The translations under genes and the position numbers were made by a program. A stretch of DNA of 64,000 nt. It comes from Candidatus Kuenenia hertensis (GTDB lineage Bacteria; Planctomycetota; Brocadiia; Brocadiales; Brocadiaceae). A model generated the notes under the pieces. That model was not told the DNA's origin and searched no databases. It saw nothing but the letters and a program-made list of their open reading frames with translations. The DNA is taken from the NCBI GenBank assembly GCA_021646465.1, contig SOET01000004.1, positions 62,001 through 126,000 on the forward strand. Reading direction: 5' to 3'. Below, one piece after another: positions 60,378 through 64,000 of this stretch (positions are counted from its first letter, which is position 1; every line of letters begins with the position of its first letter).

Positions 60378-61124
60378 ATGTTGCAAGGAAGTACCATTGA
60401 AAAAACGTTACAGATTCTCATAGTAGATGATAACAAAGACTTTTGCATGAACTGCATTGATATCCTGGAGTCGAAGGGCTATTCGGCAGTTGCAGTTCAT
60501 GATGGATTGGCCGCTATGGAGACTGTAAGAGAAAACTCTTTTGATCTGGCTTTAATTGATATCAAAATGCCTGTGATGAACGGCGTTGATACATACAAAA
60601 TGCTCAAACAGATTGACCCCCAATTGCCGGTTATTATAATGTCTGCTTATGCGGTTGAGGACCTTATTGAGGAGGCATTAAAGAGGGGCGCTTTTGCCAT
60701 TTTTCACAAACCGCTGGATTTTGAGAAACTTTTCTCCGCCATTAAATTTATTCAGAAAAACGGCGCATTCATTATGATTGTTGATGATGACAATGACACT
60801 TGTGAAAATCTGTCAGATCTTCTTCAGGAAAAAGGTTACAGGGTTAAATCAGCAAACGACGGGGAAACTGCAATACAATTGTCCCGTGAAAATCTTTTTG
60901 ATATTATACTCCTTGATATGAAACTTCCCGGCCTGAATGGTTTGGAAACTTTTCTTGCAATAAGGGCCATACGCCCCTCCACCGTCGTAATTTTAATAAC
61001 GGGATACATGAGTGAATTAAAGGACCTTATTGATCAAGCCATGCAAAGAAGTGCGCATATTTGCCTGGAGAAACCGTTAAACATTGACAGGTTGTTAAAT
61101 ATTTTACAGGAAAAAACTCTGTAG
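60378..61124 (+). CDS. Tandem two-receiver response regulator
   Basis: The 248-residue protein consists of two receiver domains with no output domain. The first has Asp61 in LALIDIKMP and a Lys in FHKPLDF; the second has Asp180 in IILLDMKLPGLNG and a Lys in CLEKPLN. The upstream acidic pairs (LIVDDN and IMIVDDDND) are intact in both. Double-receiver proteins act as phosphate relays or sinks between a kinase and a final effector. AGGAGG lies 6 bases before the ATG. It lies between the kinase and the receiver-GGDEF-EAL gene, so it could connect the two. Confidence 0.9.
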   Translation: MLQGSTIEKTLQILIVDDNKDFCMNCIDILESKGYSAVAVHDGLAAMETVRENSFDLALIDIKMPVMNGVDTYKMLKQIDPQLPVIIMSAYAVEDLIEEALKRGAFAIFHKPLDFEKLFSAIKFIQKNGAFIMIVDDDNDTCENLSDLLQEKGYRVKSANDGETAIQLSRENLFDIILLDMKLPGLNGLETFLAIRAIRPSTVVILITGYMSELKDLIDQAMQRSAHICLEKPLNIDRLLNILQEKTL

Positions 61125-61164
61125 CGCAGCCATTATTTAAGTTCCTGCGAAGCTGATAAATAAA

Positions 61165-64000
61165 ATGGAAAGCCCTTTCAAAATTCTCCTTGTTGAAGAC
61201 AATAATGCGCTTGGGGAAAATATCAGAGATATTCTGGAAATGAACGGATATGCCGTTGTTAATTTTTCTCATGGCAAAGACGCCCTTCTCTCCGTGCAAA
61301 ACAATCATTTTGATGTAGCGCTTATCGATATTCAACTCCCCGATACCGCGGGCACTGAACTTGTAGAAAAAATAGCCGCTCTTTCGCCCGCAACCAGATA
61401 CATATATATAACCGGCCACGCTACGACTGATAGTACCATCAGTGCAATTAAACAAAAAAATGTTGTTTCTTATGAAGTAAAGCCTCTCGATATCGACCGT
61501 CTCCTGCTGACTCTCCAGCAAACAAAAATAACAATTAGAACAGAGGCCTCGCTGAAAGAGAGCGAAAAATGTTTGCGGCAGTCTCAGGAAGTCGGACACA
61601 TCGGTTCGTGGCACTGGTACCTGGATACCGGAAAAATTTTCTGGTCGGAAGAAACCTATCGTATATTAGGATTTTTGCCGGATGAAATTGAACCAACATA
61701 CGAACTCTTTCTTGAACGGATACATCCCGAAGACGTTGAACTCTTAAAAAAAGCCGTTAACGATTCGCTCCATTTCAAAACCCCTTTCAATATTGAATAT
61801 CGTATCATCAGAAAAGACGGCAGGGAAAGAGTGGCGCATGCAATAGGAGAAGTACATTTTGATGGCAACGAGAAACCAAAAAAAATGTTCGGTCTTTTTC
61901 AGGATATTACGGAACGGAAAAAAACAGAAGAAACACTTAAAAAACTCAATGCGGAGCTTGAACAAAGGGTAAACGAGAGGACAATGGAATTGGAAGAAAA
62001 ACACCGGAAACTCCGTGAGGAATTAATTATTCGCAGGAATATTGAAGATGAACTCAGAAAAATATTTGAACTATCGGTTGATATGATATGTGTTGCCGAT
62101 ATTGCTAAGGGCTACTTTATCAAATTGAATCCTTCCTTCGAAAAAATCCTCGGGTATACAAATGAGGAACTTCTTAGCAAACCAATTCTTGATTTTGTTC
62201 ATCCTGACGATAAACAGAAGACAATACACGTGATTGAGGAAATGCTTTCCAGAGGGACCAGAATCATTAATTTTGAAAACCGATACATTTGCAAGAATGG
62301 TTCCTATAAATGGCTGATGTGGACTGCAAATCCGCTTCAGGAAAAAGGAATAACCTATGCGGTTGCAAGGGATATTACAGGAAAAAAACTTGCAGAAGAA
62401 GAGCTAAGACGGCACAGGAATCAGCTCGAAAGCCTCGTTGCAGAACGTACCGCCGAACTCACCAAGTTAAATGAAGGCCTTCAGCAAGAGGTTGCCGAAC
62501 GCACACAAGCTGAAGAAAAACTGAGAAAATCCGAGGAAAAATACAGACGATTAGTAGAAAACCTTCGGGATAATTATTTCTTTTTCACGCGTGACGCCAC
62601 CGGAATTTTTACTTATATCAGCCCTTCCATTAAAAATATCCTTGGGTATACTCAGGAGGAATTTCATACCTCTTATTTTGAATATCTGACTGATAACCCC
62701 GCAAACAACAACGCCATTCAATGCTCCGCGCTGAGCAGAGAAGGAATCAAGCAGCCGCCTTACGAATTGGAAATTTACCATAAAGACGGTTCTATACGGA
62801 TATTGCAGTTACAGGAAGTACCGGTATTTGATCATGAAAAAAAGGTTCTCTCAATAGAAGGCATTGCCAAAGACATTACCGGGATAAAAATTTCTCAGTC
62901 ACAGCTTATATTTTTGGCAGATCATGATCCCCTTACCTGCCTCTTCAATCGCAGACGTTTTAAAAAAGAATTAGAACGATGCCTTCTTGAAGCGCAAAGA
63001 AATCATAGCAATGGAGCGCTCCTGTTTCTGGATTTAGATAATTTCAAGTATGTAAATGACACACTCGGCCATCAATACGGAGATAAATTGCTTATAAAAC
63101 TAGCCAATATCCTGAACGAACGGCTCCGCCAGACGGACATACTTGCCAGGCTTGGCGGAGATGAGTTTGCCGTCATATTGCCGCATACCGAAGAAAAACA
63201 GGCAATGTGCATTTCAAAGCAACTTGTCGACTTAACAAGAAACTGCCTCATGCTCGATGGTTTGAATCCACTGCATATAACGGTCAGCATCGGCATTGCA
63301 ATGTTCCCGGCGCACGGAGAAAACGCCGAAACACTTCTCGCAAACGCTGACATGGCAATGTACCGCGCAAAAGAAGAAGGAAGAGACCGCGGCTGTATTT
63401 TTTCGCTGGAACATAAAATACACATAGAGACACAATATGACTGGAAGCGCAGAATTACGATAGCGCTGGAACAAAATAACTTTGTACTGTATTTACAACC
63501 AATAGTAAGTGTTAAAACCAGAAAAACTATTGGCTATGAATCGCTGCTACGCCTGACAGAACAAAATAACGGTTTAATACCGCCTTTGAAATTCCTCAAC
63601 ATTGCCGAACGTTTCGGCCTTATACACGAAATTGACCGCTGGGTAATTACCAATGCAATAGGAATTATGCGGGGATTACAATTAAACGAAAAAAACCTCT
63701 TTCTTGAAATAAATTTATCCGGCAAGGCATTTTCTGACAATGAATTATTACCTCTCATAAGAAAAGAAATCGACAAAAACAGCATTAACCCCGCTCAACT
63801 CATTTTTGAAATAACAGAAACAGCTATTATTGAAAACATGGTAAAAGCACAGCATTTTATCACAACCCTTACGTCAATAGGTTGTCATTTTGCCCTGGAT
63901 GATTTTGGAAGCGGTTTTTCATCATTTAATTACCTTAAGCATCTGTCTGTAGATTATCTTAAAATAGACGGCAGTTTCGTTAAAAACCTGCCACACAATT
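61165..64000 (+). CDS. Receiver-PAS-GGDEF-EAL signalling protein, 3' end beyond the window
   Basis: The frame is open from the ATG at 61165 to the window edge (945 residues visible). Order: receiver (1-125, phosphorylated Asp55 in ALIDIQLPD), PAS domain (about 140-255), a coiled coil with LNAELEQRVNERTMELEEKH, a second PAS (about 295-415), a third PAS (about 445-585), GGDEF (about 590-755) with intact GGDEF at Gly664, then EAL (from about 770). The EAL ExLxR motif is ESLLR (Glu792) and DDFGSGFSSFNYLK is complete, so both cyclic-di-GMP synthesis and breakdown are possible. No ribosome site is clear. Only the end of the EAL domain is outside. Confidence 0.92.
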   Translation, partial: MESPFKILLVEDNNALGENIRDILEMNGYAVVNFSHGKDALLSVQNNHFDVALIDIQLPDTAGTELVEKIAALSPATRYIYITGHATTDSTISAIKQKNVVSYEVKPLDIDRLLLTLQQTKITIRTEASLKESEKCLRQSQEVGHIGSWHWYLDTGKIFWSEETYRILGFLPDEIEPTYELFLERIHPEDVELLKKAVNDSLHFKTPFNIEYRIIRKDGRERVAHAIGEVHFDGNEKPKKMFGLFQDITERKKTEETLKKLNAELEQRVNERTMELEEKHRKLREELIIRRNIEDELRKIFELSVDMICVADIAKGYFIKLNPSFEKILGYTNEELLSKPILDFVHPDDKQKTIHVIEEMLSRGTRIINFENRYICKNGSYKWLMWTANPLQEKGITYAVARDITGKKLAEEELRRHRNQLESLVAERTAELTKLNEGLQQEVAERTQAEEKLRKSEEKYRRLVENLRDNYFFFTRDATGIFTYISPSIKNILGYTQEEFHTSYFEYLTDNPANNNAIQCSALSREGIKQPPYELEIYHKDGSIRILQLQEVPVFDHEKKVLSIEGIAKDITGIKISQSQLIFLADHDPLTCLFNRRRFKKELERCLLEAQRNHSNGALLFLDLDNFKYVNDTLGHQYGDKLLIKLANILNERLRQTDILARLGGDEFAVILPHTEEKQAMCISKQLVDLTRNCLMLDGLNPLHITVSIGIAMFPAHGENAETLLANADMAMYRAKEEGRDRGCIFSLEHKIHIETQYDWKRRITIALEQNNFVLYLQPIVSVKTRKTIGYESLLRLTEQNNGLIPPLKFLNIAERFGLIHEIDRWVITNAIGIMRGLQLNEKNLFLEINLSGKAFSDNELLPLIRKEIDKNSINPAQLIFEITETAIIENMVKAQHFITTLTSIGCHFALDDFGSGFSSFNYLKHLSVDYLKIDGSFVKNLPHN

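Noticed and set aside
61027-61614. Leftward 195-residue frame over the receiver-GGDEF-EAL gene
   Set aside because: It is antisense to well-defined receiver and PAS coding sequence and has no domain.

Overview
The window looks like the chromosome of an AT-rich Gram-negative bacterium, most likely a planctomycete of the anammox order Brocadiales (Kuenenia/Brocadia type). This is an inference. It rests on large SBBP beta-propeller surface proteins with a shared N-terminal domain, periplasmic CxxCH cytochromes c, two Mo-bis-MGD oxidoreductases without Tat signals, many two-component proteins, a HARP-type protein-only RNase P, and a high load of small palindromic repeats. There is no 16S rRNA here to settle the taxonomy.

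Layout. 0-13.4 kb is mostly housekeeping and envelope: an SBBP protein, a membrane J-domain protein with a von Willebrand A protein, a single-domain globin with two related monohaem cytochromes c, carbon-starvation transporter CstA, a GT39-type glycosyltransferase, and a sugar nucleotidyltransferase overlapping the HARP gene. 13.5-30.9 kb is an accessory region. It holds a zinc-finger/deoxyribosyltransferase-fold protein, at least four decayed PIN toxin modules whose small antitoxin genes survive better than the toxins, a truncated second SBBP gene carrying in-frame repeats, a large Ig/FN3 surface protein, a two-gene membrane/TIR unit, a DUF4011 helicase cut by a Y1 (RAYT-like) transposase element with 30-bp terminal inverted repeats, a DUF7718/DUF5647-like pair, a MazF/PemK toxin-antitoxin pair, and several MITE-like palindromic elements.

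30.9-43 kb returns to core genes: YfhO-type and TPR-containing membrane glycosyltransferases, a cation/proton antiporter, rpsO-pnp, a cold-shock protein with a clear terminator, an NtrB/NtrC-type pair, and a peroxiredoxin. 43-51 kb reads mostly leftward: a molybdopterin oxidoreductase, GT2, MEMO1-like protein, and an hslV-hslU-UDP-sugar pyrophosphorylase operon, with a tRNA-Met on the other strand. 51-64 kb carries a CBS protein, a MntA/HepT toxin-antitoxin pair, a copper P-type ATPase facing an FAD-dependent reductase, then a long rightward operon: thiamine-binding protein, periplasmic DJ-1/PfpI protein, molybdopterin oxidoreductase, PAS histidine kinase, double-receiver protein and a receiver-PAS-GGDEF-EAL protein that runs off the window.

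The most notable items are the HARP gene, the membrane/TIR pair, the RAYT-like element that cuts a defence-type helicase, and the dispersed palindromic elements. No complete CRISPR array, rRNA operon or prophage was seen.
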